Notes: generated by a model from the letters alone, not told the origin. DNA of 7,748 bases from an uncultured Collinsella sp. (GCA_900544225.1 UQUD01000088.1:1-7748); one strand, 5' to 3'. Shown: positions 1 through 7,097, numbered from the stretch's first letter. Numbers and translations: made by a program.

Positions 1-151
1 CCCCGACGCTGCCCGGGCGCCAGCGGCCGCATATGAACTTTATCGCGAGTTCCGCACGAACAGGAGGCCACTTAATGTGGCCTCCGTCGTGAGCAGGACT
101 GTAGAGCAGGAAAGTTCATATGCGGCCGCTGGCGCCCGGGCAGCGTCGGGG
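1..151. repeat. Perfect 41-bp inverted repeat with 69-bp spacer, downstream of tsaD
   Basis: Bases 1-41 are the exact reverse complement of bases 111-151, and pairing stops at 42/110. The arms are GC-rich at the outer end and turn AT-richer near the spacer, where they read AACTTT / AAAGTT. The 69-bp spacer is not itself repeated, but it holds a 9-bp hairpin (63-85) whose centre, base 74, is almost the centre of the large repeat, base 76. The left arm begins at base 1, so the repeat may extend further left and any flanking target duplication cannot be seen. It lies between the tsaD stop (167) and the window edge. It could be a long terminator-like hairpin, a miniature inverted-repeat element, an invertible segment, or a fold-back assembly or amplification artefact. 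The repeat itself is certain, but its nature is not. Confidence 0.9.
63..85 (-). terminator. Hairpin downstream of the tsaD operon, possible terminator
   Basis: Bases 63-71 (GGAGGCCAC) pair perfectly with 77-85 (GTGGCCTCC) around a 5-nt loop (TTAAT). It lies about 80 nt past the tsaD stop, a reasonable place for the end of the operon. There is no run of T after the stem on either strand: minus-strand reading continues TGTTCGTGCGG. It is therefore not a canonical intrinsic terminator. It could act as an RNA 3'-end stabiliser or as part of the larger 1-151 palindrome. Confidence 0.45.
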
Positions 152-166
152 ACCGCACCCGTACGG

Positions 167-2551
167 CTACAGCGTCATGTTTGGATCGGCGTCGACGTCG
201 AACGGCGAGATTTCACCTCGGTCGAATTTACGGCGAGCGACCTCCGCGATCATGGCTGCGTTATCGGTACAGGCAGACAAGGGCGGCACCGTTACGCGAA
301 TCCCCTGACGTCCAAGCTTCTTGATCATCATCTCGCGCAGATGCGGGTTGGCCGAGACGCCGCCGCCGATGCAGTATTCCTTACATCCGGTAGCGTGCAA
401 TGCGTTTTTGGCCTTCTTGTACTGCACGTCAAAGACAGCCGCCTCAAACGAAGCCGCCAGATCGGGCAGGTGAATCGTGCGCCCGGCTTTGGTCTCTTGC
501 TCGATGTAGAGCGTCACCGCCGTCTTGAGGCCCGAAAGCGAGAAACGATAGTCTCCCCTGCTGTTAAGCGCACGGGGGAAATCGATCGCCTTGGGGTTGC
601 CCGTCTCGGCCAGCTTGGAAATGATGGGGCCACCGGGATAGCCCAGACCCAACGCCTTGGCTACCTTGTCGAAGGCCTCGCCCACAGCGTCGTCGAGCGT
701 CTCACCGAGCACCTCGTAGTCGCCCCACGCCTTCACGTGCACGAGCATGGTGTGCCCACCCGAGACAAGCGTGAAGATAAACGGCGGTTTGAGGTCGGGT
801 TGCGCCAGCAGGTTGGCAAACAGGTGCCCCTCCAGATGGTTGACGCATACGAGCGGCTTACCGGCAGCGTAGGCAAAGCCTTTGGCAAAGGCAACGCCCA
901 CCACGAGGGCGCCCACCAGGCCCGGACCCTGCGTCACGCCCACGGCGGCAAGCTCACTTGGCGCAATCGCCCCGCCCTCAAGGCCAAGCGACGCCGCGGC
1001 ATCTTCAAGCGCCGCATCTACGACGCCCACGATGACCTCAACGTGCTTGCGCGAGGCAATCTCGGGTACCACGCCGCCAAAGCGGGCATGAAAATCAATC
1101 TGCGTCGACACCTGGTTGGCCAGCATCTTGCCGTCCGCATCGATAATTGCCACGGCTGTCTCGTCGCAGGAGCTCTCGATGGCAAGCACCAGGCGGCGGC
1201 GCTCGATTTCGGCACGCTCCTCAGCGTTGCGTTCGGGCGCGGGCAGCGGCCATACACGCTGTTCGGCAGCCGTCGGCTCGGGCGAGGCATTGTCGAGAGG
1301 AAGCACCAGGGGCAGCGGCGCCGTCATGACGATGGCATCCTTGCCGGCACCGTAATAGCCACGGCGACGACCCGCCTCGGTAAAGCCCAGAGCGGCATAG
1401 AGCGCAATTGCGGCCTCGTTGCCGTCCTCAACCTCAAGCGAAGCCGTGGTGCAGCCGAGCATCTGCGCGTCATAGCTCACGTGCGACAGAAGCTTGCGGG
1501 CGATGCCCTCGCGGCGATGCGCCGGATCGACGGCAACGTCCATAATCTGCACGTCCCCGTCGACGACCATACCGCCGGCAAGGCCCAGGAGCTGGCCGTC
1601 ATCGTGCGCAACCCACCAGCTGCGCGGAGCGGCAACGTCCTGACCCAGCTCGGACAGGAACATACTCGGGGTCCATGCCTCGTGCCCGGCGCCTTCAAAG
1701 CAGGCTGCCTCCAGAGCGCTCGCACCCTCGGCATCAGCCGCACCCATGGGGCGGAACTGCAGATGGCGACCGGCGAGCTCATCAGCCACGCCCGTAATTT
1801 CACTCTGCGCGCTCTCGGCAAGCCCAAGACGCCTGCGCTCGTTTTCCTCAGCATCCGAAAGGCGCGTATAGATCGGCAAGACGCGAGCCGGATCGCCATC
1901 GCCTGCGGCGTGCGCCATCAGCAGGCCCTCGCCCGAGGGCCACCACAGGTCTCGCTCCACGCAACGCGCCGTCTCATCCTCGCCCAGCAGTTTGCCATAA
2001 CGCACGAGACCGTCACCAGTTAACTGAACCTGATCCCAGTCCGCGGTCTGGCGCCACTCATCAAGCGCCACGGCGGCCTTGACCACGCGCTCGCGCTCAA
2101 ACAGACGCTCGGGACCCTCATCCCCCAGCACATAGAGCGCCGGGTACACCTCGCCGCGCATGGCATCGGCAAGAACACCAAGCTTGCCGCGTACGCCGGC
2201 CTTCCATGCTGTCCAGGCGCAAGCGTCAAGTGTCGACACGCCCAGCAACGGCACGTTGGCACCGCGTGCCAGACCCTTTGCGGTGGAGATGCCGATGCGC
2301 ACGCCCGTAAACGAACCCGGGCCGCGGCCGACCACATAACAGCCGACATCGCTGCGATCCAGGCCGGTCTGCTTCAGTACGCCATCAACAGTATTCACGA
2401 GCTCCACGTTGGCATGGCGACGGCACATATGGTCGCCAATCACCAGCTTCGCCTCACCCGTCTGCCCATCAATCCAGCTTGCCGCGCAGGCAAGCATGTC
2501 GGTCGATGTATCGAGCGCCACCACCAGCGCGTTATCGTTATGCAAGCTCAT
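167..2551 (-). CDS. tsaD: TsaB-RimI-TsaD fusion: tRNA t6A37 threonylcarbamoyltransferase with RimI-type acetyltransferase
   Basis: This 794-residue protein joins three usually separate enzymes. Residues ~8-230 are TsaB, the dimerisation partner of TsaD, with GPGSFTGVRIG at 77-87. Residues ~263-410 are a GNAT domain of the RimI type, which acetylates protein N-termini. It has acetyl-CoA loop R346-x-x-G349-x-A351, and E373 and Y385 in LEVEDGN and ALYAALGF match the spacing of the catalytic Glu and Tyr known in RimI. Residues ~451-794 are TsaD, which transfers threonylcarbamoyl to A37 of ANN-decoding tRNAs in the cytoplasm. Its metal ligands are H572 and H576 (HLEGH) and D763 (CTDN), with SGGHT at 597-601 and GGGVSAN at 730-736. 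Linkers are a charged stretch (~232-262) and a Pro/Glu-rich one (~411-450). The start overlaps the end of tsaE by 14 nt, and AAGG lies 9 nt upstream (2561-2564). All key residues are present, so all three activities are expected. The acetylation substrate is unknown. Confidence 0.95.
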   Translation of the reverse strand: MSLHNDNALVVALDTSTDMLACAASWIDGQTGEAKLVIGDHMCRRHANVELVNTVDGVLKQTGLDRSDVGCYVVGRGPGSFTGVRIGISTAKGLARGANVPLLGVSTLDACAWTAWKAGVRGKLGVLADAMRGEVYPALYVLGDEGPERLFERERVVKAAVALDEWRQTADWDQVQLTGDGLVRYGKLLGEDETARCVERDLWWPSGEGLLMAHAAGDGDPARVLPIYTRLSDAEENERRRLGLAESAQSEITGVADELAGRHLQFRPMGAADAEGASALEAACFEGAGHEAWTPSMFLSELGQDVAAPRSWWVAHDDGQLLGLAGGMVVDGDVQIMDVAVDPAHRREGIARKLLSHVSYDAQMLGCTTASLEVEDGNEAAIALYAALGFTEAGRRRGYYGAGKDAIVMTAPLPLVLPLDNASPEPTAAEQRVWPLPAPERNAEERAEIERRRLVLAIESSCDETAVAIIDADGKMLANQVSTQIDFHARFGGVVPEIASRKHVEVIVGVVDAALEDAAASLGLEGGAIAPSELAAVGVTQGPGLVGALVVGVAFAKGFAYAAGKPLVCVNHLEGHLFANLLAQPDLKPPFIFTLVSGGHTMLVHVKAWGDYEVLGETLDDAVGEAFDKVAKALGLGYPGGPIISKLAETGNPKAIDFPRALNSRGDYRFSLSGLKTAVTLYIEQETKAGRTIHLPDLAASFEAAVFDVQYKKAKNALHATGCKEYCIGGGVSANPHLREMMIKKLGRQGIRVTVPPLSACTDNAAMIAEVARRKFDRGEISPFDVDADPNMTL

Positions 2552-3044
2552 CTTGTACAGCCTTATCTATCAAATGGGAAAGCTCCCTAGCGCGCTCGCC
2601 GTGCGCCTCGAGCGTTATCGTTCGCACGTCGCTGTCGTCCTCGTCGCGCTTAAGCGTCACCGAAAGATACTCATCTGTCAGTTCATCCTGAAACTGCTCG
2701 CCCCATTCCAGCAGGCAAACACCCTCATAGCCCAGCACGTCAAAAATGCCCGTATCCTCAAGCTCGTAGGCATGCTCCAGGCGGTACAGATCAAAATGGA
2801 ACAGCGGAATACGCCCTTGGTCATGAACGGCCATGAGTGCGAACGTAGGGCTTGTGACCATATGCTCATCGCCCAGAGCGCGCGAAACGCCCTTGGTAAA
2901 GTGGGTTTTGCCCACCCCGAGGCCGCCGGTCAAGATCAGCACATCGCCATCTTCTAGACACGGTGCGACCAGCTCGCCAAAATGCTCCGTATCGGCAGTA
3001 CGGGCCGTTCTATAGGTACCTACCCCCAGGCGCTCCAGGGACAT
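2538..3044 (-). CDS. tsaE: TsaE, ATPase of the tRNA t6A37 synthesis complex
   Basis: TsaE is the small ATPase that binds the TsaB-TsaD heterodimer and is needed for turnover in bacterial t6A synthesis. The 168-residue product has Walker A GGLGVGKT at 40-47 (K46, T47), the family motif SPTF at 65-68, HFDLYRL at 83-89 and LLEWGE at 111-116, in the usual order. Its length is close to the usual ~150-160 residues. The start is supported by a good Shine-Dalgarno, AAGGAG at 3050-3055, five nt before ATG. The stop overlaps the first codons of the downstream tsaB-rimI-tsaD fusion, so translation of the partner proteins is probably coupled. Together the two genes encode TsaB, TsaD and TsaE; the TsaC step is not encoded here. 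Confidence 0.95.
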   Translation of the reverse strand: MSLERLGVGTYRTARTADTEHFGELVAPCLEDGDVLILTGGLGVGKTHFTKGVSRALGDEHMVTSPTFALMAVHDQGRIPLFHFDLYRLEHAYELEDTGIFDVLGYEGVCLLEWGEQFQDELTDEYLSVTLKRDEDDSDVRTITLEAHGERARELSHLIDKAVQDELA

Positions 3045-3049
3045 ATACG

Positions 3050-3055
3050 CTCCTT
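3050..3055 (-). promoter_or_regulatory. Ribosome binding site of tsaE
   Basis: The minus strand reads AAGGAG five nt before the tsaE ATG and immediately after the UDG stop codon (3057-3059). It fixes the tsaE start at 3044 and suggests tsaE can initiate independently in the 12-nt gap behind the UDG gene. Confidence 0.75.
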
Positions 3056-3056
3056 A

Positions 3057-3677
3057 TTATTCCGAGGCGGTCTCCGGCGCGGGGTGCCGCTCCAGATAGT
3101 CGCCCAGCATCTTAAAGTCTTCCTCCAGCAACTCCTGCCACGCCGGATTGCGCAGCGCCGCCGCAGGATGAAACGTCGGCATCACCACAAAGTGGCCCAT
3201 CTGATGGAACCTGCCGCGCAGCTTGGTAATGCCGATCTCGGTCTTGAGCACAAAGTGCGTTGCGGGGTTACCGAGCGTCACGATGATATCGGGCCAGATG
3301 CTTCGAATCTGCTCGCGCAAAAACGGTGAGCAAGCCAGCACTTCCTCGGGACGCGGATTGCGGTTTCCCGGCGGGTGACACTTAAGCACGTTGGCGATAT
3401 AGACGTCCTCGCGCTTAAGACCTGCCAGGGACAAAATGCCGTTGAGGTCTTCACCCGCCGCCCCCACAAAGGGTTCGCCCTGCAAATCCTCGTTGCGACC
3501 CGGTGCTTCACCAATAAACATGACGCGAGCGTGGGGGTTTCCCACGCCAAACACGATGTTATGGCGCGACTGATAGAGCTGGCAGAGATGGCAGTCGCCT
3601 AAAACAGCCTCAATCTCCTCGAGTGCGACCTCACGTGGCGCCTGATGGGTATGGCCGGGGATGTGCATGACGCCCAT
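3057..3677 (-). CDS. udg: Family 4 (Fe-S) uracil-DNA glycosylase
   Basis: The 206-residue product is a thermophile-type, family 4 uracil-DNA glycosylase, which removes uracil from DNA to start base-excision repair. Four cysteines placed as in the family, C29 and C32 (C-x2-C), C100 and C116, should hold a [4Fe-4S] cluster. The catalytic-pocket motif GEAPG is at 56-60, followed by EDLQGEPFVGAAG at 63-75. NVLKCHPPGNRNP spans 96-108, and the second active-site motif, HPAAALR, spans 170-176. The first ATG is preferred because GGAG lies about five nt upstream; the next Met (residue 4) would be too far from it. That Shine-Dalgarno overlaps the alr stop, and alr ends only 8 nt upstream. The other genes of the operon are not DNA repair genes, so the position probably reflects operon convenience rather than shared function. 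Confidence 0.94.
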   Translation of the reverse strand: MGVMHIPGHTHQAPREVALEEIEAVLGDCHLCQLYQSRHNIVFGVGNPHARVMFIGEAPGRNEDLQGEPFVGAAGEDLNGILSLAGLKREDVYIANVLKCHPPGNRNPRPEEVLACSPFLREQIRSIWPDIIVTLGNPATHFVLKTEIGITKLRGRFHQMGHFVVMPTFHPAAALRNPAWQELLEEDFKMLGDYLERHPAPETASE

Positions 3678-3685
3678 AGCGGCTC

Positions 3686-4831
3686 CTACACGTAGACCTT
3701 GTCGAGACGCATGCCAAAGCCGCAGGCGACCTCGTAGTTAATCGTTCCGCGCAGTCGGGCCATCTCGTCCATAGTGATCTCGGCATCGCCATCGCGGCCG
3801 GCAATAATCATCTCGTCACCATACTCGGCCTCGGGAATCTCGTGTGCCGGGTTGGACTGAATGGCGACCATAAACTGATCCATGCAGATATTGCCAACCT
3901 GACGCACGCGCTCGCCGCGATACAGCACATCCATACGATTGGAAAGCGTACGCGATAGGCCGTCGGCATAACCGATCGGCAGCGTGCAGATCTGAACGCG
4001 CGTACGCGGTACGCGGTAGGTAAAACCGTAGCCCACGCCCTCGCCCATCGCAGGGTGCGCCACGCGCGTCACGCGCGCATGAACGCTCATAACGGGATCG
4101 AGCTGCATCACACGGCTACTCAGCTCGCACGGCTGCATGCCATACAAGCCAACGCCGGCGCGAATCATATCAAAATGCATCGAGGGGTCGAGCATCGAGG
4201 ACGGCGTGTTGGCGCAATGCACGATACCGCACTCAAAACCCGCATCCTTAATGGCTTGAACGGCCTCGGTAAAGCGCTGACACTGCAGCTTGTAGTCCCA
4301 GCCCGAAGGTTCATCGGCCGTGGCGAAGTGCGTAAATACGCCGTCGCACTGAATACCGCGATGGAAATCAATACCGCGGACAAAGTCGAGCACCTGCGTG
4401 TAATGTACGCCGATGCGGTTCATGCCCGTCTCGATGGCGAGATGATACTTGCCCACCTTGCCCGCCGCGACGGCACATTCGCCATACGCAAGAGCAAAGT
4501 CGGACGTATAGACCGAGGGCATGATATCGAACTCGAGCAACGTCGGAATGGCCTCGATAGGCGGCTCGCTTAGGATAAGGACGGGTTTCGTAATCCCGCC
4601 CTGTCGGAGCTCAACACCCTCGTTAACCGTCGCCACGGCAAACATGTCGGCGCCGGCCGAATACATGATCTTGGCGCACTCAACGGCTCCATGACCATAA
4701 GCGTCGGCTTTAACCACGCAGCACAGGCGCTGACGCGGATTCAGCAAATTCTTATAGGCCCTCGTGTTGCGGCGAAGCGCCCCGCGGTCGATCTCGACCC
4801 AGGACCAACGCGTCAAATCGGCTTTATTCAT
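3686..4831 (-). CDS. alr: Alanine racemase (PLP-dependent)
   Basis: Alr interconverts L- and D-alanine and supplies D-Ala for peptidoglycan. The 381-residue product is of normal length. The N-terminal TIM barrel carries the PLP lysine K41 in VVKADAYGHG, with the phosphate/carboxylate-site region TGMNRIG at 135-141 (R139). The C-terminal beta domain carries GVGYGFTY at 265-272, where Y268 is the expected catalytic tyrosine from the second subunit, and ICMDQF at 315-320. The enzyme should act as a head-to-tail dimer in the cytosol. The ATG lies 2 nt after the nnr stop with no strong Shine-Dalgarno at the right distance (an AAGGG sits about 14 nt upstream inside nnr). Translation probably depends on ribosomes finishing nnr. 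Pairing of alr with nnr and acpS genes is common in bacteria. Confidence 0.96.
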   Translation of the reverse strand: MNKADLTRWSWVEIDRGALRRNTRAYKNLLNPRQRLCCVVKADAYGHGAVECAKIMYSAGADMFAVATVNEGVELRQGGITKPVLILSEPPIEAIPTLLEFDIMPSVYTSDFALAYGECAVAAGKVGKYHLAIETGMNRIGVHYTQVLDFVRGIDFHRGIQCDGVFTHFATADEPSGWDYKLQCQRFTEAVQAIKDAGFECGIVHCANTPSSMLDPSMHFDMIRAGVGLYGMQPCELSSRVMQLDPVMSVHARVTRVAHPAMGEGVGYGFTYRVPRTRVQICTLPIGYADGLSRTLSNRMDVLYRGERVRQVGNICMDQFMVAIQSNPAHEIPEAEYGDEMIIAGRDGDAEITMDEMARLRGTINYEVACGFGMRLDKVYV

Positions 4832-4833
4832 AA

Positions 4834-6450
4834 TTAGTCATCCGACCCTTCGTCCGTGATTCCCAGATCATCGAGCGCATCCTTTGCCGCCAACTCCATG
4901 GCGGGACCGATCAAGTCGATAAGATCGGTCGCGATAACGCTCTTCTCGCCAAACTCCGTCGCCGCGGCAAAACCGGCATAGCTATGAAGCGCGACGGCAT
5001 ACGAGTACAGCAGCTCCCAGCGGTCCATCTCGTCGCGCATGGTGGCTAGCGTGCCGGCCAGAATACCCGCAAGGACGTCACCCGAGCCAGCGGTCGCCAA
5101 CGACGCCGGGCCAGAGAGCGGCAGCAGCACGCGCTCAACACCGCAAATGGCCGTCGTCGGGCCCTTAGCGATAACAACGAGGTTATCGGAACCGGCGGCC
5201 CAGACAACCTTTTGCGCGGCGGCAATCGCGGTTCCAAGGTCATTGACCTCATCACCGGCGACGAGACGCGAAAGCTCACGATAATGCGGCGTCATAACGA
5301 GCGGCTGCTCACGACGATACATCTCGGGATTACTGTCGATGCCATCGATTGCAATCTTGGCAAGGCAGTTGAGAGCATCGGCATCCAAGATAAGCGGTAC
5401 GTCGAGCTCAAGCAGACCCGAAACCACCTGCATGGCACCGGCAGATGTCGTCATGCCGGGACCACACAGCACGCAGCTATATTTCTTGGCAATCTCACAT
5501 ACCGTCATGCGCGCAGCGGCACCAAAAGAACCGCGGGAATCAGATGGAATAGCAAAGACCGGAATCGAGGGGAGCGCCATGCGGATAAGGTTGGCACACG
5601 CATCCGGAGTCGCGACTGCCACATAGCCGGCGCCTGCGCGGGCAGCGGACTTGGCAGCCATAATGGCCGCACCAGGATACTGCGCCGATCCGGCAACAAT
5701 GAGCACCGAGCCGCGCGAGTACTTATCGATATTCGTGGGCAGCGGAGCAAAATAGTCCACAAGGTCACCGGGTTCCACGATCTCGGCAGCATGGTCGACA
5801 TCGTCAATAACCTCATCAAGGCGGTCATACAGACCGCCGCAGACCAGATCGCCTGCATATTCGGGACCGTCAGCGCTGTATAAGCCGATCTTGGGAGCAA
5901 TCATCGTCACCGTACGCTCGGCACGAATGCAGTCGTCATCCACCACACCCGTCTCGGCATTCAGGCCCGAGGGAACATCGATGGAGACAACGCGATCGGC
6001 ATTTTCATTGACCGTGGGAATCCAAATTGAAAACGGCGCACGAAGATCACCGTGAAAACCAGTACCAAAAATGGCATCGACTACAACATCAGCCTTATCG
6101 ATCAGCACCTCCAGCTCATCACGAGAGGGGCCGACACACACGTGCACGTCGCGGCCAGCAGTGCGGCGAGCAACATGGCGAGCGAGAGCGGCAGGGATCT
6201 CATCCGGCTCAACCGGAGAGACGATATCAACATCAACGCCCTTATGCGTCAAAATGTCAGCGGCAACCCAGCCATCTCCGCCATTATTGCCAAAACCGAC
6301 CAATACGAGAACGCGATCGGGGTTGAGCTTTAAAATCTCGTTGGCAGCAAATTCGCCCGCCAACTCCATGAGTTCGGCCTTCGAGGTGCCCTCACGCTCG
6401 ATAATATCTTCGAGGCGAACGACTTCCTCGGTACTCAAAACCGGTTTCAT
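4834..6450 (-). CDS. nnr: Bifunctional NAD(P)H-hydrate epimerase / ADP- or ATP-dependent dehydratase
   Basis: Nnr repairs hydrated NADH and NADPH (NADHX, NADPHX). The N-terminal domain (~1-225, YjeF_N/NnrE) interconverts R and S hydrates, and the C-terminal domain (~235-525, carbohydrate-kinase fold, NnrD) dehydrates the S form using a nucleotide. NnrE motifs seen are GFGNNGGDGW at 52-61, VVDAIFGTG at 123-131 and SIDVPSGLNAETG at 156-168. NnrD motifs are KYSRGSVLIVAGS at 243-255, LDADALN at 355-361, KG at 429-430 and TAGSGDVLAG at 453-462, with D458 the likely catalytic base. At 387-392 it has TPHYRE where the family usually has TPHPGE; the histidine and glutamate are kept. The length (538) fits the fused form. 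Its ATG directly abuts the acpS stop, with AGGAG 5 nt upstream inside acpS, so the two are tightly coupled. Confidence 0.95.
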   Translation of the reverse strand: MKPVLSTEEVVRLEDIIEREGTSKAELMELAGEFAANEILKLNPDRVLVLVGFGNNGGDGWVAADILTHKGVDVDIVSPVEPDEIPAALARHVARRTAGRDVHVCVGPSRDELEVLIDKADVVVDAIFGTGFHGDLRAPFSIWIPTVNENADRVVSIDVPSGLNAETGVVDDDCIRAERTVTMIAPKIGLYSADGPEYAGDLVCGGLYDRLDEVIDDVDHAAEIVEPGDLVDYFAPLPTNIDKYSRGSVLIVAGSAQYPGAAIMAAKSAARAGAGYVAVATPDACANLIRMALPSIPVFAIPSDSRGSFGAAARMTVCEIAKKYSCVLCGPGMTTSAGAMQVVSGLLELDVPLILDADALNCLAKIAIDGIDSNPEMYRREQPLVMTPHYRELSRLVAGDEVNDLGTAIAAAQKVVWAAGSDNLVVIAKGPTTAICGVERVLLPLSGPASLATAGSGDVLAGILAGTLATMRDEMDRWELLYSYAVALHSYAGFAAATEFGEKSVIATDLIDLIGPAMELAAKDALDDLGITDEGSDD

Positions 6451-6990
6451 CTATGCTCCTAGCGCATCTTGCGGATCATCATCCAGATGTTCCGACAAAG
6501 CAGATTGTTGCAGCTGTTCGAGCTCGTCCAAGACAGAGCGAGCCTCTTTAAATGTCTGAGCAACGCGCTCCTTCGTGGTCACTTTTTCTTCCTTGGGTTT
6601 AGGTCGAGCATCCTCGGTGATCGCAATGGCATTAGCGACAGCCAAGTCACCCGTCAGAGTAATAGAAAGAGCGACCTCGACAACACCCAATTCCTGGGCG
6701 ATTTCGAGAGCACGGCCCGAAAGCAGCGCTTTTGGCTTGCCGAGCTTATCGCGCGTTACGGAAACGTCTTTACGGCCAACACCCTGGCTAAATCCCGTTC
6801 CCAGCGCCTTAAGCACCGCCTCGCGAGAAGCGAAACGACTAGCATAGTGCGCGGCGGGACGAGACGAGGCATCGCAATACGAACGCTCTTCATCGGTAAA
6901 CACGCGCCGAGCAAACGCGGGCGTCTTCTCAAGGATTGATTTCATTCGGGAAATCTCGACGATATCAACGCCGATTCCGGCTTCGGCCAT
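6451..6990 (-). CDS. acpS: Holo-[acyl-carrier-protein] synthase with C-terminal extension
   Basis: AcpS transfers 4'-phosphopantetheine from CoA to acyl carrier protein. The start at 6990 is chosen because an almost perfect Shine-Dalgarno, GGAGGTGAT, lies 1 nt beyond a 4-5 nt spacing from this ATG. The upstream in-frame ATG at 7002 overlaps that element and would add four residues. This gives 179 residues against about 120-130 for the family. GIGVDIVEISR at 5-15 holds the Mg-binding Asp (D9), and RFASREAVLKALGTG at 52-66 holds the second metal ligand (E57). Near residue 110 the usual S-x-S/T-H motif reads SITL, so the conserved His is Leu. Residues ~127-179 are an extra charged tail, rich in Lys and Glu and then Asp, probably helical, of unknown role. 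It is the first gene of the operon, next to a promoter. Confidence 0.93.
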   Translation of the reverse strand: MAEAGIGVDIVEISRMKSILEKTPAFARRVFTDEERSYCDASSRPAAHYASRFASREAVLKALGTGFSQGVGRKDVSVTRDKLGKPKALLSGRALEIAQELGVVEVALSITLTGDLAVANAIAITEDARPKPKEEKVTTKERVAQTFKEARSVLDELEQLQQSALSEHLDDDPQDALGA

Positions 6991-6991
6991 A

Positions 6992-7000
6992 ATCACCTCC
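6992..7000 (-). promoter_or_regulatory. Strong Shine-Dalgarno of acpS; decides its start
   Basis: The minus strand reads GGAGGTGAT, complementary to nine bases of the 16S rRNA 3' end, just before the ATG at 6988-6990. The longer reading frame's ATG (7000-7002) shares a base with this site and has no comparable site of its own, so the downstream ATG is the likely start. Confidence 0.85.
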
Positions 7001-7019
7001 ATGCTGCACAGACTAAGAT

Positions 7020-7049
7020 ATTGTAGCCCGTTCGCAGAAGATGCGACAA
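7020..7049 (-). promoter_or_regulatory. Predicted sigma70-type promoter of the acpS operon
   Basis: On the minus strand, a -35-like TTGTCG (7044-7049) and a -10-like TACAAT (7020-7025) are separated by 18 nt. Transcription would begin near 7012-7014, giving a leader of about 22 nt before the acpS ATG at 6990. It sits between the rRNA terminator and acpS, the only sizeable gap ahead of the operon. No operator or riboswitch is evident in so short a leader. The prediction is by eye and untested. Confidence 0.6.
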
Positions 7050-7097
7050 CCGAGGGTCAAAAACACAGCGACAGTGGAGTGATAGCCCTATAAACGC

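Noticed and set aside
42..110. Promoter inside the spacer of the inverted repeat, as in phase-variable invertible segments
   Set aside because: No convincing -35/-10 pair was seen on either strand, and no recombinase gene is in the window. Inversion stays only a hypothesis under the palindrome finding.
77..2023. Plus-strand open frame of 648 codons antisense to the tsaB-rimI-tsaD gene
   Set aside because: It lies almost wholly opposite a gene with clear motifs along its full length. Its translation is Arg/His/Ala-rich with no recognisable domain, as expected from the antisense of GC-rich codons. It has no convincing ribosome site and begins inside the 63-85 hairpin.
5212..5883. Plus-strand open frame of 223 codons opposite nnr
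   Set aside because: It is antisense to well-supported NnrE/NnrD coding sequence and its product shows no family motif; a shadow frame.
6469..6939. Plus-strand open frame of 156 codons opposite acpS
   Set aside because: It is fully antisense to acpS, without a recognisable product or start signal.
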